A stretch of DNA of 64,000 bases from assembly GCF_000023445.1 (NCBI RefSeq), contig NC_012881.1, positions 253,501 to 317,500 of the forward strand. The letters run 5' to 3'. The stretch is from Maridesulfovibrio salexigens DSM 2638. GTDB taxonomy: Bacteria; Desulfobacterota; Desulfovibrionia; Desulfovibrionales; Desulfovibrionaceae. This document shows positions 17,774 to 26,343 of this stretch, one piece after another. A program made the position numbers and the translations under genes. The notes under the pieces are model-generated. The model ran no database searches, was not told where the DNA came from, and saw nothing but the letters and a program-made list of their open reading frames with translations. Positions within the stretch are counted from its first letter, which is position 1, and the number at the start of each line of letters is the position of its first letter.

Positions 17774-19288
17774 ATGGGTTTGGTTTATCTTATTGGAGCT
17801 GGTCCCGGTGATCCCGGTCTGCTGACTGTTAAAGCTAAAGAAGTGCTGGAAACTGCAGATGTGCTCATCTACGACTATCTGGCAAACATCGAATTTCTTA
17901 ACTACTGCAAAGCTGATTGCGAAATCCTTTACGTAGGTAAAAAAGGCGGCGACCACACCCTGCCGCAGGATAAAATCAACGAACTCATCGTTGAAAAAGC
18001 GCAGGAAGGCAAAGTCATTGCCCGTCTTAAAGGCGGCGATCCTTATGTTTTCGGTCGCGGCGGCGAAGAAGCTGAAGAACTGGTTGAAGCCGGAATCGAC
18101 TTTGAAGTCATCCCCGGTATCACCGCAGGTGTTGCCGCTCCCGCTTATGCCGGTATCCCGGTAACTCACCGTGATTTTACCACTTCCGTATGCTTCATCA
18201 CCGGACACGAAGATCCTACCAAGGAAAAGTCCGGTCATAACTGGGCAGTGTATGCCAAATCCACCAGTACTCTCGTTTTCTACATGGGCGTGAAGAACCT
18301 GCCCATGATCGCCGAGAATCTGATCAAGAACGGTCGCGATCCTGAGACCCCTGTTGCTCTTGTACGCTGGGGAACCCGCTGCAACCAGCAGTCTTTCGTA
18401 TCTACCCTTGAAAACGTTGCCGAGGAAGCAAAAGAGCGTAAGTTCAAGGCTCCCTCCATCATCGTTGTCGGCGGTGTGTGCTCCCTGCATGACAAGCTGG
18501 CATGGTTCGAGAAAAAGCCTCTGCTCGGTAAAGGTGTTGTGGTTACCCGTGCCCGTGAACAGGCCAGCGGTCTTGTTTCCACTCTCGGCAAGCTTGGTGC
18601 CTGCGTATTCGAATTCCCGACCATCAACATTGAGCCTGTAGCTGATTACGCTGACGTTCAGGCTGAGATCAAAGCTCTTTCCAACTGGGATTGGCTGATC
18701 TTTACTTCCGTGAACGGCGTTAAACATTTTTTCAGCCAGATGGACGAAGCCGGTCTCGATGCCCGCGCATTTGCCGGACTCGAAATCGCTGCCATCGGCC
18801 CCGCAACTGCTGATGCACTGGTAGAAAGAGGCATCCGTCCTGATTTCGTACCTGAAAAGTACGTTGCAGAAGGCGTTGTTGCCGGACTGCTCGAAAAGGG
18901 CATCAAAGGCAAAAAGGTACTCATTCCCCGCGCCAAGATCGCCCGTGAAGTGCTGCCCGAAGAGCTGCGCAAGGCCGGAGCAGAAGTTAAAATCCTGCCC
19001 GTCTACGAAACCGGACTTTCCGAGAACGATCCCGGCCCCATCGCCGAGGCCCTCGAAGCCGGAAAGATCGATTACCTGACCTTCACCAGTTCCAGCACTG
19101 TTGAGAACTTCTTCAATCTCATTGAGCCGGAAGTTTTCCACAAGTACAAAGACAGCGTGAAAATCGCTTGCATCGGGCCCATCACCGCCAAGACCCTCGA
19201 AGGGTTCGGTTATGAGCCGGATATACAGCCTGAAGATTACACCATCCCCGCACTGGTAGATGTTCTGGTGCAGGAAGTTTCCGAGTAA
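17774..19288 (+). CDS. cobA-hemD: Uroporphyrinogen-III C-methyltransferase / uroporphyrinogen-III synthase fusion
   Basis: Bifunctional 504-aa enzyme at the tetrapyrrole branch point. Residues 1-245 are SUMT (CobA), which methylates uroporphyrinogen III at C2 and C7 to precorrin-2: GAGPGDPGLLTVKA, YVGKKGG, RLKGGDPYVFGRGGEE and PGITAGVAAPAYAGIPVTHR are the SAM-binding and substrate motifs. Residues about 250-504 are HemD (uroporphyrinogen-III synthase), recognisable from VVTRAREQASGL, WDWLIFTSVNGV and the final LTFTSSSTVENFF. The fusion is known from Desulfovibrio and clostridia. It feeds siroheme/alternative heme and cobalamin synthesis, the latter encoded at 30-36 kb. Start ATG 17774 with GAGGGTGG upstream. 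Confidence 0.95.
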   Translation: MGLVYLIGAGPGDPGLLTVKAKEVLETADVLIYDYLANIEFLNYCKADCEILYVGKKGGDHTLPQDKINELIVEKAQEGKVIARLKGGDPYVFGRGGEEAEELVEAGIDFEVIPGITAGVAAPAYAGIPVTHRDFTTSVCFITGHEDPTKEKSGHNWAVYAKSTSTLVFYMGVKNLPMIAENLIKNGRDPETPVALVRWGTRCNQQSFVSTLENVAEEAKERKFKAPSIIVVGGVCSLHDKLAWFEKKPLLGKGVVVTRAREQASGLVSTLGKLGACVFEFPTINIEPVADYADVQAEIKALSNWDWLIFTSVNGVKHFFSQMDEAGLDARAFAGLEIAAIGPATADALVERGIRPDFVPEKYVAEGVVAGLLEKGIKGKKVLIPRAKIAREVLPEELRKAGAEVKILPVYETGLSENDPGPIAEALEAGKIDYLTFTSSSTVENFFNLIEPEVFHKYKDSVKIACIGPITAKTLEGFGYEPDIQPEDYTIPALVDVLVQEVSE

Positions 19289-19293
19289 TTACC

Positions 19294-19326
19294 AAAAGGA
19301 GGATCTACGCGGTCCTCCTTTTTTAT
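19294..19326 (+). terminator. Rho-independent terminator of cobA-hemD
   Basis: AAAAGGAGGA/TCCTCCTTTTTT stem with T-tract, six nucleotides after the stop codon. Confidence 0.9.
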
Positions 19327-19328
19327 TT

Positions 19329-19443
19329 GCCTCCGGCGGCTGGGGAAGGGGAGAACCCCTTTTGCTAACGCCCAAAAGAGTATCTCCCCTTCCCCAGACC
19401 CCATCCCCTCTTCCCAAAAGACGTTTTAGTTATGCTTCGCTGG
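19329..19443 (-). repeat. Intergenic hairpin repeat, copy B
   Basis: Reverse-oriented member: GCCTCCGGCGGC start, GGGGAAGGGGAG/CTCCCCTTCCCC central stem with a longer loop than copy D, CCAGACCCCATCCC segment, and GCTTCGC terminus. It lies directly behind the cobA-hemD terminator. Confidence 0.8.
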
Positions 19444-19493
19444 GGGATAACGGCAATATGAATTAAAATTTGTACGATTAATTATATAAATCG

Positions 19494-19566
19494 GCGAAGC
19501 CCCGATAAAAGTTTTTGAAGAGTCCAGAGAAACTTTTTTTAAAAAGTTTCTTTGGCCCCCGGAGGG
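19494..19566 (+). repeat. Intergenic hairpin repeat, copy C
   Basis: GGCGAAGCCCCGATAAAAG start, a perfect GAAACTTTTT/AAAAAGTTTC stem-loop, and a CCCCCGGAGG end. The final GGAGG is positioned 4 nt before the purN start and acts as its ribosome binding site. Confidence 0.85.
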
Positions 19567-19569
19567 AAA

Positions 19570-20244
19570 ATGAGTCTTCCTATTGCAGTCCTTATTTCTG
19601 GTGGCGGATCGAATTTACAATCCATTATTGAAAAGATGGAAGACAACATTCTTGATGTGGACATCAGAATGGTTCTTTCCAATAAAGCGGATGCCTACGG
19701 CCTGAAACGTGCCGAAGCTTATGGCATCCCTACTGCTGCCTTGAGTCATAAGGATTTCAGTTCCCGTGAGGAATTCGATACTGAGATGGTGCGAATTCTC
19801 AAAGAGGCCGGAGTCGAAGCCGTGGTTATGGCGGGCTTCATGCGCATCATTACTCCGGTATTTTTGAATGCATTCCCCGGTAAAATTATCAATATCCATC
19901 CGGCAATTCTGCCCAGCTTTCCCGGTGTGGACGGGCAGGGTGATGCCGCAAAATACGGCGTGCGATTGGCGGGCTGTACTGTTCATTTTGTGGATGAAAA
20001 AATGGACCACGGTGCTGTGATCATTCAGGCTGCGGTCCCTGCTTATCCCGGTGAAGATGAAGACGATCTGCGTAAGCGTATTCTTAAGCAGGAACACCGT
20101 ATCCTTCCTCAGGCCACTCAGTGGCTGGCACAAGGACGTCTTTCTATGGAGGACCGTTTTGTAAAGCTGGTAGAAGCTGATGTGGAGCTGGCGGAGCGGG
20201 ATACAATGAGTCTGGTTAACCCGCCGTTGGAGAAGGGTTTTTAG
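19570..20244 (+). CDS. purN: Phosphoribosylglycinamide formyltransferase (GAR transformylase)
   Basis: Transfers a formyl group from 10-formyl-tetrahydrofolate to GAR in purine synthesis. It is 224 aa from ATG 19570. The phosphate-binding loop ISGGGSN, the catalytic NIHPAILPSF (Asn and His) and the GCTVHFVDEKMDHG segment with the catalytic Asp are present. The C-terminal tail beyond about residue 200 is slightly longer than in E. coli PurN (212 aa). The ribosome binding site GGAGG (19561-19565) is the end of repeat copy C. An alternative in-frame TTG at 19552 lies within the repeat and is unlikely. Confidence 0.95.
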   Translation: MSLPIAVLISGGGSNLQSIIEKMEDNILDVDIRMVLSNKADAYGLKRAEAYGIPTAALSHKDFSSREEFDTEMVRILKEAGVEAVVMAGFMRIITPVFLNAFPGKIINIHPAILPSFPGVDGQGDAAKYGVRLAGCTVHFVDEKMDHGAVIIQAAVPAYPGEDEDDLRKRILKQEHRILPQATQWLAQGRLSMEDRFVKLVEADVELAERDTMSLVNPPLEKGF

Positions 20245-20278
20245 TTTTTTCTCTGTCTGGTTTGATAGAATTTTCAAG

Positions 20279-20314
20279 CGGCCCATGAAAAGGACTATTT
20301 TCATGGGCCGTTTT
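20279..20314 (+). terminator. Rho-independent terminator between purN and phosphotransferase
   Basis: Perfect 13-bp stem CGGCCCATGAAAA/TTTTCATGGGCCG, six-base loop, then TTTT. It can serve purN and, less well, the convergent gene on the other strand. Confidence 0.92.
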
Positions 20315-20335
20315 GTTGTCTTTAGAGCTTGTTCT

Positions 20336-21244
20336 TTATCCCATAACAGCCAGCAGCAGTTCCATAAATTCAAGTTCCATCTCAATCATTTCACTATCCT
20401 TCTTACGCAGCCATTCGGAAAGCCATGCAAAGCGTAAGGAAGGGATGTAGGCGGGCAGTGATTCGTAGCTGTCGTCGCTGATGTCGGTATTGTCGTAGAG
20501 ACCGTCCATGAAGGCCGGGATCAGGCCTTCACTCAGTGCACCGGGATTTTCAAAGGCCACGCAGCCGATCATGTTCGCAACGTCATAGATTTCAGGGCGC
20601 ATACCGGAGAATTCCCAATCAATTACCGCACCGATTGTTTTGCCTTTCCAGAGTACATTCAGGGGGTGGAAATCTCCGTGGCAGAATGCCTTGGGCAGTT
20701 TCGGGAAATCCTCCATCTTGGGGAATAAACGGGCGCAGATCGGCTCCAGCCGTTTATAAATTGTCGGTTCCCGGTCTTTAACCGTTTCGGCAAGCTCACG
20801 AGCATAATTGATCAGGGCAAAGGACTGGTCTTTCCCTTTCATTTCTTTGCCCTTGGTATGTTCACGCAGCTGGGTAATGAATTTCGCCAGCTCTGCGCCT
20901 CTCTCGGCATCGAAAACATATTCCGGACGTGGTAGCTCATCCGAATCATAAAATGGCGAGAGCTGCCACGGGAAGCCCATTACTTCGGCTATGACCTGTC
21001 CGTCCTTGGTCTCTTGATAAGGCAGCAGCCAATCCATGCCCGATTTCTGTAAGGTCAGCAGGTTTTCGGCAATTGCGGTCCGTTTTTCAACCTGTGTTCC
21101 GGCAATACGCTCCATGAGCCAGAGTCGATTCTCACTGTCTTCAATCACCGAGCGCGAAACAGCACGTTCAGGGCTGCCGGGAATATTTTTGTCGTTATGT
21201 CTTTCAAGGGTTTCAAGACCCCAAGGGGATAGGGCGTCGATCAT
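20336..21244 (-). CDS. Aminoglycoside/choline-kinase-like phosphotransferase
   Basis: A 302-aa cytoplasmic kinase-fold protein of the APH family. The catalytic Brenner loop is HGDFHPLN (His189, Asp191, Asn196) and the metal-binding Asp is in IDWEFSG (Asp209). The N-terminal lobe contains RLWLMERI-type strands. Substrate unknown: homoserine/choline/aminoglycoside kinases all share these motifs, and no neighbouring gene points to one. Its start codon lies next to repeat copy E. Monocistronic. Confidence 0.8.
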   Translation of the reverse strand: MIDALSPWGLETLERHNDKNIPGSPERAVSRSVIEDSENRLWLMERIAGTQVEKRTAIAENLLTLQKSGMDWLLPYQETKDGQVIAEVMGFPWQLSPFYDSDELPRPEYVFDAERGAELAKFITQLREHTKGKEMKGKDQSFALINYARELAETVKDREPTIYKRLEPICARLFPKMEDFPKLPKAFCHGDFHPLNVLWKGKTIGAVIDWEFSGMRPEIYDVANMIGCVAFENPGALSEGLIPAFMDGLYDNTDISDDSYESLPAYIPSLRFAWLSEWLRKKDSEMIEMELEFMELLLAVMG

Positions 21245-21248
21245 GTGT

Positions 21249-21334
21249 ATGCCTCCGGCGGCCCTGCCGGGGGCCTTAAACCCTTTTTGAAAAAAGGGTT
21301 TAAGAATCCCAAAAACTTTTAATAGGGCTTCGCC
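21249..21334 (-). repeat. Intergenic hairpin repeat, copy E
   Basis: GCCTCCGGCGGCCCTGCCGGGGG start, perfect AACCCTTTTT/AAAAAGGGTT stem, then a GGGCTTCGCC end. It is the near-exact inverted counterpart of copy A, 3.6 kb away, and begins 5 nt upstream of the phosphotransferase start codon. Confidence 0.85.
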
Positions 21335-21421
21335 ATTTAGTATTCAAAGTTATGTCTAAAAAAATATTACTATTTAAGTTGGGAAACGTATTGTTTATTA
21401 CAGCAAAAAAGTTGTCTCCAG

Positions 21422-21515
21422 CGGCGAAGCGATACTAAAAGGTTTTGAAAGGGATGGGGTCTGGGGAAGGGAAAACTTTTGCAAAAGTTTTCCCTTCCCC
21501 AGACGCCGGAGGCTC
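21422..21515 (+). repeat. Intergenic hairpin repeat, copy D with a 44-nt perfect palindrome
   Basis: GCGGCGAAGCGATACTAAAAG start, GGATGGGG spacer, a perfect 22+22 nt palindrome at 21460-21503 whose half-site is TCTGGGGAAGGG then AAAACTTTTG, and a CGCCGGAGGC terminus. It abuts the stop codon of the AMMECR1 gene and can serve as that gene's terminator. Confidence 0.88.
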
Positions 21516-22070
21516 CTAAAATACTTCAGCCTCGAACCAGAAAATATTGGTCTCCGGGTCTTTCCATGCATCCGCTTCCATGCCTGCTTTGTGGCAGGTC
21601 TGGGCGAGGAATTCTTCGCGGTTCCATTTCCAGTCCACTGCTACTTGCGGGAGCAGCAGCCCGGACTGCATGCCGCGCTGCATGATCAAACCATGCCTGC
21701 CAATAATGACCTGTTCGGGGTCTTCGCAGACATCAATGGGGCTGAGGATTGAAATCTCGATTTCGATTTCTTTGAATTCAGATTCATTCAGCGGCGGAAA
21801 ACGCGGATCTTCAAAGGCGGCAGCTCGGGCCATTTTCCAGATGGTTTTGTAGAGCGGTCCGGTTCCCTGCACGTTACCGATACAGCCGCGCAGATGTCCG
21901 TTCTTGTTCAGGGTAACGAAAGCACCGTAATTTTCGCTCAGATGCTCGGTTACAGGCTCTGGTATCGGCTCCTCCTGCTTGTTAAGTCGGCAGAGGATAG
22001 ATTTGCGGACCAGAGCTTTGAGGTACTTCTTTTCTTCCTGCGTAAGGGCGAAGCTGAAATTATCTGACAT
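21516..22070 (-). CDS. amrA: AMMECR1 family protein (AmrA-like)
   Basis: Protein of 184 aa of the AMMECR1 family, function unproven but linked in bacteria to a radical SAM protein and a Memo-like protein (AmmeMemoRadiSam system). The core motif LRGCIGN followed by SILSP(I)D, and the late WNREEFLAQTCHKAG segment are diagnostic. I use ATG 22070 because GGGAG lies 5 nt before it; ATG 22082 is in frame upstream. The two usual partners are not adjacent here. It is the third gene of the operon behind the PP2C phosphatase and a Cys-rich small protein. Confidence 0.88.
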   Translation of the reverse strand: MSDNFSFALTQEEKKYLKALVRKSILCRLNKQEEPIPEPVTEHLSENYGAFVTLNKNGHLRGCIGNVQGTGPLYKTIWKMARAAAFEDPRFPPLNESEFKEIEIEISILSPIDVCEDPEQVIIGRHGLIMQRGMQSGLLLPQVAVDWKWNREEFLAQTCHKAGMEADAWKDPETNIFWFEAEVF

Positions 22071-22095
22071 AGTATCTCCCATGTACTTTTGGGTC

Positions 22096-22341
22096 TTAGC
22101 GCTCGTTAGCTTCTTTTAATTTTTTGATAATGTAATCGTAACCTTCGGGCCGATGCGGAATCTTGCAGTCCGTGCAATCCTTGATGCCTTTTGCGGTCAT
22201 TTTAAAGCGTCCTCCGCAATCCTCCACGAGGTAGAGCGGGCAGAAACAGAACAGACAGTTGAAAGATGTCTCATCGCTGACCTGATGGCAGGGGAAGTAG
22301 CGGCAATCTATATTTCTAAAAAAACGGTGGCTGTTTTCCAT
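22096..22341 (-). CDS. Cysteine-rich small domain protein
   Basis: An 81-aa soluble protein with nine cysteines arranged C13, C18, then a cluster CLFCFCPLY, a Cys before GGRF, and CTDCKIPHRP. This is the pattern of the 'cysteine-rich small domain' family, predicted metal binding, often close to cobalamin or AMMECR1 genes. It lies 9 nt after the phosphatase stop and 25 nt before the AMMECR1 start. Confidence 0.8.
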   Translation of the reverse strand: MENSHRFFRNIDCRYFPCHQVSDETSFNCLFCFCPLYLVEDCGGRFKMTAKGIKDCTDCKIPHRPEGYDYIIKKLKEANER

Positions 22342-22350
22342 GATGATCCT

Positions 22351-24489
22351 TTAATTGGCCTTGTTGAATTCGTTAACTTTGATGATTACCAGCGTGATGT
22401 CATCTTCCTGCTCCATGCCGTCTTGGAATTTGTAGACTTCGGCAATGATCTCCTGCTGGATTTCAGCGGCACTGCGCTTGGCATTTTCGAAGATGATCCG
22501 GTCGAGGCGCTCGCGCCCGAACATTTCATCCTTGGTATTGCGCGCTTCCCAGATGCCGTCGGTGCCGATGAAGATAATTTCCCCTTCGTTTAACTCTACA
22601 TCGAATTCGTTGTATTCGGCTTCATCAAATATGCCGAGTGCCAACATTGGTGAACCCATGAGGTCACGTTTTTCACCATTGGCAGGATTGTAGATGGTTG
22701 CAGGGTCATGTCCGGCACGAACATATGTTGCTGCTGAATTGTCCGGGGAGATTTCGAGGCAGAACAAGGTCATGAAACGTCCGGTATCTCCGATGTCGGA
22801 GCAAAGCAGTTTGTTGACTTCCGCGATACGATTTTCCAACGGTTCCCGGTGTCCGGATGCATGTTTCAGATGTGCTCGTCCTGTGGTCATGAGCAGGGCC
22901 GCTGATACGCCGTGCCCTGTAACATCGCCGAGCAGGATTCCGGTTCCTCCGTTTGCGGGAGGGGTGTAGAAATCGAAATAATCGCCGCCGGTTTCATCGC
23001 ATGAAATACTGGTCCCGGATATATCAAGACCGCTGGCCTGCGGCGGTTCCTGCGGAAGCAGGCTGGTGTGCACTTCCTGCGCCAGTTCCATTGATTTGCT
23101 GATCCGCAGATGGTCCTGCAACTTGGGGATCATGTGATTGAATGCATTGGCGAGGGTTTCCCGTTCATCTCCGGTTTTGACATCAACATGTACCGAGAAG
23201 TCTCCTTCGGAGATTTTCTCTGCTGCATCAGTCATTACCAGTAGCGGTTTAATGACCTTGCGGCTGCCGATAAAAGCAACCAGTCCTACGGTGATCAGAG
23301 TGAGGAAAGATGCCGCCCCAACTGCTACATACAAATTTTTGCTTAAATTCAAAGCCTGATTTGCGGCCCTGTCCGGAACTCTGGTGATGACCCGTTCCGG
23401 AGTGATCAGCACGTAGCTGCCCTCGCCACGGAAAGGGGCGAAAGCCCAGACCGATTCAATTCCGTTGTATGGCATGCGCATAACGCCTGATTCACCTTTG
23501 GCAATGGAGTTGATCAGTCCGTTCAGTGAGTCCTTTGCAGATGATTGCAGATAGCGGACTTCATTCGGCAGTCCGGTCATCCACGACATGTTGGTTTCTT
23601 TGTGTCCGGCCTCGGCCCAGATGCGCAGCCCAACTCCATCCTGAGTCTTTACCGGACCGACCACAAAGGCCTGAATTGCACTGGACCATTGGGATTTCAG
23701 GTCTTCCTTACGCAGAAGCTCCACCAGTTGGATGTCGATGGCAACAACGCCGATGGTTTTTCCTCTTCGGTTTCGGATGGGTTTGGATAACGTGTAGACC
23801 TGCTGTCCGGTGCTGGCATCAATAAATTTATCCCAGACAATTACTCCATGCTCCACAGCCTTGGTGAACCATGACCTATCACGCGGATCAAAGTTGGCGG
23901 GATAGTTGCCATGACCGGGATAGGCCATATGCAGGCCGGAGTTTAGAGTGATGTATACTCGATGCAGCGCTGTTCCGGCTTGATTAAAAAATGTTTTTAA
24001 ATCGGGCTTCAGCAGGCACAGACGGGCAAGGTCTTTTTTGTTTTTCAGTTGTTTCTTGCCTCCCGGATAGAAGAAAACAGGTTCTTCCAGACTGATTGAG
24101 GAGGGAGTTTTCTGTCCTACTTCACTGACTACGAAATACTGTGGAGATGGTCCGAAGTCGGCAGGCTGCTGTCCTTCTGTGTTGAAGTCTTCGGAAAAAT
24201 AAACCTTGGGCGGTTTTCCGACCGGATCATTGAGCACATCTTCGGCTTCAGCACCGATGGCTTTTAGCGCGAATTCGAGAGATACGGCCTGTTGCTGGAC
24301 CAGCTTGGCAGAATCCTTTGCGGATTGATGCATTTCATCCGTCAGGATTTTGATCATGTCCGCCCGCAGGTTGTCGGACTGGATCTGACCAAGTTCCTGA
24401 ATCCCCTGCCGGCTGATAACGGAAAGCACCAACAGGGGGATAAGGCTGAATGTAAGCAGCAGTGCAAATAGTTTAATTCGTATGCTCAT
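22351..24489 (-). CDS. Membrane PP2C-type serine phosphatase with sensory Cache domain (SpoIIE/RsbU-like)
   Basis: A 712-aa signalling protein. Transmembrane segments at about 5-25 and 375-400 bracket a periplasmic Cache-type sensor (containing DPRDRSWFTKAVE and GKTIGVVAIDIQL). A HAMP domain follows (about 400-455, SRKVIKPLLVMTDAAEKISEGDF), then a PP2C/SpoIIE catalytic domain (about 490-710) with GGDYFDFY, LGDVTGHGVSAALLM and IGTDGIWEARN, the metal-binding aspartates of RsbU-like phosphatases. Such enzymes usually dephosphorylate an anti-sigma-factor antagonist; no antagonist gene is adjacent. It heads a three-gene transcript with the Cys-rich and AMMECR1 genes. Confidence 0.9.
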   Translation of the reverse strand: MSIRIKLFALLLTFSLIPLLVLSVISRQGIQELGQIQSDNLRADMIKILTDEMHQSAKDSAKLVQQQAVSLEFALKAIGAEAEDVLNDPVGKPPKVYFSEDFNTEGQQPADFGPSPQYFVVSEVGQKTPSSISLEEPVFFYPGGKKQLKNKKDLARLCLLKPDLKTFFNQAGTALHRVYITLNSGLHMAYPGHGNYPANFDPRDRSWFTKAVEHGVIVWDKFIDASTGQQVYTLSKPIRNRRGKTIGVVAIDIQLVELLRKEDLKSQWSSAIQAFVVGPVKTQDGVGLRIWAEAGHKETNMSWMTGLPNEVRYLQSSAKDSLNGLINSIAKGESGVMRMPYNGIESVWAFAPFRGEGSYVLITPERVITRVPDRAANQALNLSKNLYVAVGAASFLTLITVGLVAFIGSRKVIKPLLVMTDAAEKISEGDFSVHVDVKTGDERETLANAFNHMIPKLQDHLRISKSMELAQEVHTSLLPQEPPQASGLDISGTSISCDETGGDYFDFYTPPANGGTGILLGDVTGHGVSAALLMTTGRAHLKHASGHREPLENRIAEVNKLLCSDIGDTGRFMTLFCLEISPDNSAATYVRAGHDPATIYNPANGEKRDLMGSPMLALGIFDEAEYNEFDVELNEGEIIFIGTDGIWEARNTKDEMFGRERLDRIIFENAKRSAAEIQQEIIAEVYKFQDGMEQEDDITLVIIKVNEFNKAN

Positions 24490-24495
24490 ATTGAT

Positions 24496-24801
24496 TTATG
24501 AAAAGTCTATGTCTGAAGAAGACTGTTTTTGCTTGGATTCAGCAGGGAAATCAGAAAAGGGAAATGGCCTTACATTGCTGTTCAAAGTAGCATATTTAAG
24601 TAGTGAAAAAGCGTATTTGCTCAGCCTGTCGGCGAACTCACGCAGCGGAGCAAGGTGGTTGCCTGTGATGAGCAGGAAGAGGTATTGCACGAAAATTATT
24701 GCATAAGCCAATATCCGGACCAGTTCAAAAGCAATGATGCAGACAATGGTTCGTAAGAATCTTTTTCCTATAGCTATGCGATCATGCGCAGTGTTGTTCA
24801 T
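24496..24801 (-). CDS. DUF4389 family small membrane protein
   Basis: Predicted 101-aa membrane protein with one long or two short hydrophobic segments (about 17-45, TIVCIIAFELVRILAYAIIFVQYLFLLI) followed by LREFADRLSKYAFSLLKYATLNSNVRPFPF, which matches the DUF4389 pattern. I choose ATG 24801 because CGGAG lies 6 nt upstream; ATG 24816 is possible. It directly precedes the PP2C gene by 6 nt and may be its operon leader gene. Function unknown. Confidence 0.65.
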   Translation of the reverse strand: MNNTAHDRIAIGKRFLRTIVCIIAFELVRILAYAIIFVQYLFLLITGNHLAPLREFADRLSKYAFSLLKYATLNSNVRPFPFSDFPAESKQKQSSSDIDFS

Positions 24802-25055
24802 GGGGTTCTCCGTCATGAGTGTAGCGGATCTATAATTAAAAGTGGAAATATGTCGCTTCGGTTGTTTTGTTCTGCTATAATAGAAGAGACTTCCGCAATT
24901 ATTACCGCTTGTTTTGCTTTTCATTGTATATGCTTTATTGACGGACGGCAACGAAGGATTGGAAATTGCATCAGAACTTGTAGCAGGAGTGGATGTGCCG
25001 GAAATCCGGCATTAACAGGCATGAATAGTTTTGATAAGACTTCGGAGGTGGCCCC

Positions 25056-25316
25056 ATGAACACCGCATTGCTGGAAGAACTGCTCAGAAAGAAGGCTCAA
25101 CGCCTGCAACGGCAGGGATTGACTGTTTCTGAAGCTATTGACCGTGCCGGAGATGAAATTTTTAACTGTATGGCCGGAAGCGGCGGACATGGTTCCCGCT
25201 TTTGTTTGCGTATGGTTCTTAACGGTGCCAAACGGCGGGTCAGTCCGGAAATATGTACCTGCTCTGCTTCGGAGGGGGACAAAAGAGGGCCACTGATAAG
25301 ATGTGCCGGGATGTAA
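25056..25316 (+). CDS. Small protein of unknown function
   Basis: An 86-aa protein starting at ATG 25056 with a strong GGAGGTG (25044-25050) at ideal spacing. It has a predicted N-terminal helix (LLEELLRKKAQRLQRQGLTVSEAIDRAGDEI) and four cysteines, two close together in ICTCS. No signal peptide. I do not recognise it. The ribosome binding site makes translation likely. Confidence 0.5.
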   Translation: MNTALLEELLRKKAQRLQRQGLTVSEAIDRAGDEIFNCMAGSGGHGSRFCLRMVLNGAKRRVSPEICTCSASEGDKRGPLIRCAGM

Positions 25317-25386
25317 ATTTGATATATTCCGGTTCGCACATCCAATGAAGGCTGGATAAGAGTTTCAAAGATAAACCGGGATACGA

Positions 25387-26343
25387 ATGTTTACGCTACC
25401 TGATTTAGCAGCTAAGGAATGGGTCATGTTTAACGACATCGACCCATATATTTATATTGTCAGTATTACCGCAATTGCCACGGTCATTTATGTCTGGATC
25501 AGTTACCGGGTTACAAGCTTCAGAAAGCGCCGGGTTGAACGTATTGAGAATCTGATCAAGAAGGATCCTGAAACCACTTCAGCTATCCCCACTGATGTCT
25601 TAAGTGCCAAGGAAGAACGTCAGGAACGCAGGGATATGGTTAAGGGGGTCAAGACCCGCTTCACCGTCATTCGCCGTACACTTATCATCTCTCTCGGAGT
25701 GGTCTGGTCGTTGGCAATGATGCTGCCTTTTGTCGGCCAACTTCCCAGCACCATGATTTCGATTATTGTTGCTGTTTCCACTGCGGTGGTCGGTATTGCC
25801 GCCCGTCCTTTGGTGGAGAACATGATCTCTGGAATTGTTATCTCATTTTCCAAGCAATTGCGGGTCGGTGATACTCTGATAATCGACGGTCAGTACGGGA
25901 ATGTTGAGGATATTTCCATCACCCACACCAAGATAAAAATATGGGATTGGAAGCGTTACATCATTCCCAACAGCAGGATGTTGAATAAAGAGTTCAGCAA
26001 TCTGACCTTGAACGACAGTTTGCTCTGGGCTTACGTGGAATTTTCAGTGGCTTACGACACTGATATTGATATGGTCAGGGAAATTGCAGTTGATGTGGCT
26101 TCCCGGAGTGAGCATCACAACGAGCAGGAAGATCCGCAATTCTGGATACGGAGCATGGATAAGGAAAACATTGTCTGCTGGGTTGCTGCATGGGCGGATT
26201 CCCCGGCTGAGGCTTGGAATTTGAAGAGTGATATTTGCATGAGGCTTATCCGGGCTTTTAAAGAGAGAGGAATTGCAACCCATATGTCGCAGATTAACCT
26301 TGCTAAGAATAATATTTGGGGCGATAACACCAGCCATGAATAA
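25387..26343 (+). CDS. MscS-family mechanosensitive channel
   Basis: A 318-aa inner-membrane channel of the MscS superfamily that releases solutes on osmotic downshock. There is one N-terminal segment (about 20-40), a charged loop, two more hydrophobic segments (about 100-150) and the pore-lining helix IAARPLVENMISGIVISFSKQL, followed by the beta domain RVGDTLIIDGQYGNVEDISITHTKI and YIIPNSRMLN, both strongly diagnostic. ATG 25387 is used; ATG 25426 with an AAGGAA box is the alternative. The next gene overlaps its end by 8 nt. Confidence 0.9.
   Translation: MFTLPDLAAKEWVMFNDIDPYIYIVSITAIATVIYVWISYRVTSFRKRRVERIENLIKKDPETTSAIPTDVLSAKEERQERRDMVKGVKTRFTVIRRTLIISLGVVWSLAMMLPFVGQLPSTMISIIVAVSTAVVGIAARPLVENMISGIVISFSKQLRVGDTLIIDGQYGNVEDISITHTKIKIWDWKRYIIPNSRMLNKEFSNLTLNDSLLWAYVEFSVAYDTDIDMVREIAVDVASRSEHHNEQEDPQFWIRSMDKENIVCWVAAWADSPAEAWNLKSDICMRLIRAFKERGIATHMSQINLAKNNIWGDNTSHE

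Noticed and set aside
17705-19141. 478-residue frame opposite cobA-hemD
   Set aside because: Antisense to a well-identified enzyme; the content is a mirror of its codon bias.
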